Source: an uncultured Clostridium sp. (lineage in GTDB: Bacteria > Bacillota > Clostridia > Clostridiales > Clostridiaceae). From it: a stretch of DNA of 23,466 nucleotides. The stretch covers positions 1-23,466 of the forward strand of contig UQBY01000037.1 of assembly GCA_900539375.1 (NCBI GenBank). Reading direction: 5' to 3'. Of this stretch, positions 22,557-23,466 are shown in pieces. The notes beneath the pieces were generated by a model. That model worked only from the letters and a program-made list of their open reading frames with translations, searched no databases and was not told the origin of the DNA. Each line of letters opens with the position of its first letter. The first letter of the stretch is position 1. The translations under genes were made by a program, and so were the position numbers.

Positions 22557-23198
22557 TTGTATAGCAATGATTATTCAGATGAAAATTACATAGAATTTAA
22601 AGATAAGCCTGATGAAGAAGTGGTGTTAGAGGCTCAAAAGGGTAATAATAGAGCACAGGAGTATCTTATAGCTAAGTATGAGAATTTTGTAAAATCAAAA
22701 GCAAAATCATATTTTTTAATTGGTGCAGATAAAGAAGATATATATCAAGAAGGTATGATAGGTTTTTATAAAGCTATAAGAGATTTTAAACCTGATAAGT
22801 TCACTTCATTTAAAGCTTTTGCTGAAATATGTGTTACAAGGCAGATAATTACTGCTATAAAAACTGCTACAAGACAAAAGCATATACCATTAAATACATA
22901 TGTTTCATTAAACAAACCTATTTATGAAGATGAATCAGATAGAACATTAATAGATGTTTTATCAAGTATAGCAATTTCAGACCCAGAAGAACTAATAATA
23001 AGTCAAGAACAATTAAAGTTTATAGAGGAGGAAATAGCAAAGGTTCTTTCTGAATTGGAACTAGAGGTATTAACTTCTTATTTAGATGGAAAATCCTATC
23101 AAGAAATAGCTTCTGATTTGGATAGACATGAGAAATCTATAGATAATGCTCTTCAAAGGGTAAAGAGAAAATTAGAAAAATGCTTAAATAGAAAGTAG
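22557..23198 (+). CDS. sigH: RNA polymerase sporulation sigma factor SigH
   Basis: A 213-residue sigma-70 family factor for the transition to sporulation. Region 2 covers about 33-108, with DIYQEGMIGFYKAIRDF (61-77, core binding) and SFKAFAEICVTRQIITAIKTA (84-104, -10 recognition). Region 4 lies at about 160-208, with its helix-turn-helix in YQEIASDLDRHEKSIDNALQ (181-200). There is no region 1.1 or full region 3, as expected for this class. The start is TTG (22557) with GGAGGG 7 nt upstream; no ATG fits. The position after rae1 and before tRNA-Thr and tuf is the conserved clostridial order. Confidence 0.96.
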   Translation: MYSNDYSDENYIEFKDKPDEEVVLEAQKGNNRAQEYLIAKYENFVKSKAKSYFLIGADKEDIYQEGMIGFYKAIRDFKPDKFTSFKAFAEICVTRQIITAIKTATRQKHIPLNTYVSLNKPIYEDESDRTLIDVLSSIAISDPEELIISQEQLKFIEEEIAKVLSELELEVLTSYLDGKSYQEIASDLDRHEKSIDNALQRVKRKLEKCLNRK

Positions 23199-23225
23199 CT
23201 AAATTTTTATTGACAAATAAAATGA

Positions 23226-23254
23226 TTGATAGTAAACTTTATAATTGGTATAGT
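23226..23254 (+). promoter_or_regulatory. tRNA-Thr/tuf promoter
   Basis: TTGATA (23226-23231), a 17-nt spacer and TATAGT (23249-23254), with TG in the extended -10 position. Transcription would start near 23261, about 16 nt before the tRNA. An upstream TTGACA at 23210-23215 with TAAACT 17 nt away may be a second, weaker start. Confidence 0.7.
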
Positions 23255-23276
23255 GAGAAAAAATCAATATATGAGT

Positions 23277-23352
23277 GCTCACGTAGCTCAGTCGGCAGAG
23301 CGTCGCCTTGGTAAGGCGGAGGTCGTCGGTTCAATCCCGATCGTGAGCTCCA
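23277..23352 (+). tRNA. tRNA-Thr (GGU)
   Basis: A complete 76-nt cloverleaf. Acceptor GCTCACG pairs with CGTGAGC. The D-stem is GCTC/GAGC and the anticodon stem TCGCC/GGCGG carries GGT at 23310-23312. The T-arm is GTCGG-TTCAATC-CCGAT, the discriminator is T and CCA is encoded. It lies 61 nt upstream of tuf with no terminator between, so the two are likely cotranscribed and then processed, the same arrangement as thrT-tufB in E. coli. Confidence 0.98.
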
Positions 23353-23413
23353 GCACGAAGAAAAATACTAAACGCTAGGCAAAGTTTATTAAAGAATTAA
23401 GGAGGAATTAACA

Positions 23414-23466
23414 ATGGCAAAGGAAAAATTTGAAAGAAATAAGCCACATGTAAACATTGGAACAAT
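23414..23466 (+). CDS. tuf: Elongation factor Tu, first codons only
   Basis: Seventeen codons and two bases are visible, encoding MAKEKFERNKPHVNIGT, the N-terminus of EF-Tu just before the G1 loop. GGAGG lies upstream of the ATG (23414). The gene runs off the window. EF-Tu delivers aminoacyl-tRNA to the ribosome. The tRNA-Thr gene just upstream supports the identification. Confidence 0.95.
   Translation, partial: MAKEKFERNKPHVNIGT

Noticed and set aside
23210..23245. TTGACA with TATAAT before tRNA-Thr
   Set aside because: The spacing is 24 nt. The TTGATA-17-TATAGT pair with an extended -10 fits better.

Overview
The window is AT-rich chromosomal DNA, almost certainly from a Clostridium sensu stricto (cluster I) firmicute. 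Support: very A/T-biased codon use, strong AGGAGG-type ribosome binding sites, frequent TTG starts, a 2[4Fe-4S] clostridial ferredoxin, a T-box leader, and sporulation-associated genes (sigH, ricT). The gene order matches the origin-proximal parts of Bacillus and Clostridium chromosomes that carry tmk-darA-holB-ricT and ctsR-mcsA-mcsB-clpC-radA-disA-yacL-ispD-...-cysS-mrnC-rlmB-yacP-sigH. I cannot name the species.

Layout. 1-171: end of a tRNA-Phe, a complete tRNA-Cys and a terminator. 172-3562 (minus strand): an M20-family peptidase homologue, a CorA-type metal transporter and an S66 LD-carboxypeptidase, with a pair of inverted DnaA boxes just beyond the last gene. 3770-6880 (plus): tmk, darA, holB, ricT and a small HMA-like protein, followed by a separately promoted ferredoxin gene. 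7330-11856: the CtsR-controlled ctsR-mcsA-mcsB-clpC stress operon. 11959-12117 (minus): a 52-codon orphan gene. 12261-14719: radA-disA. 14770-15165 (minus): a Cys-rich protein with a MazG-like tail, behind a consensus promoter that carries palindromes. 15441-17216: yacL and ispD. 17230-17477: a proline-specific T-box leader controlling proS, then cysS, mrnC, rlmB, yacP/rae1 and sigH. 23277-23466: tRNA-Thr(GGU) and the first codons of tuf.

How the genes work together. The window is mostly information processing and stress control: tRNA charging (proS, cysS), tRNAs, EF-Tu, rRNA and mRNA enzymes (mrnC, rlmB, rae1), replication and repair (tmk, holB, radA, disA) and regulated proteolysis (ctsR-clpC). 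DisA makes c-di-AMP and DarA binds it, so a synthase and a receptor of the same second messenger lie about 9 kb apart. SigH and RicT feed sporulation control.

Main anomalies. The protein in the mcsB position has lost most of the phosphagen-kinase signature residues and may be a pseudokinase. The M20 homologue has lost two metal ligands. The HMA-like protein has no CxxC. Two minus-strand genes, each with palindromic upstream DNA, interrupt the otherwise conserved ctsR-sigH gene order.
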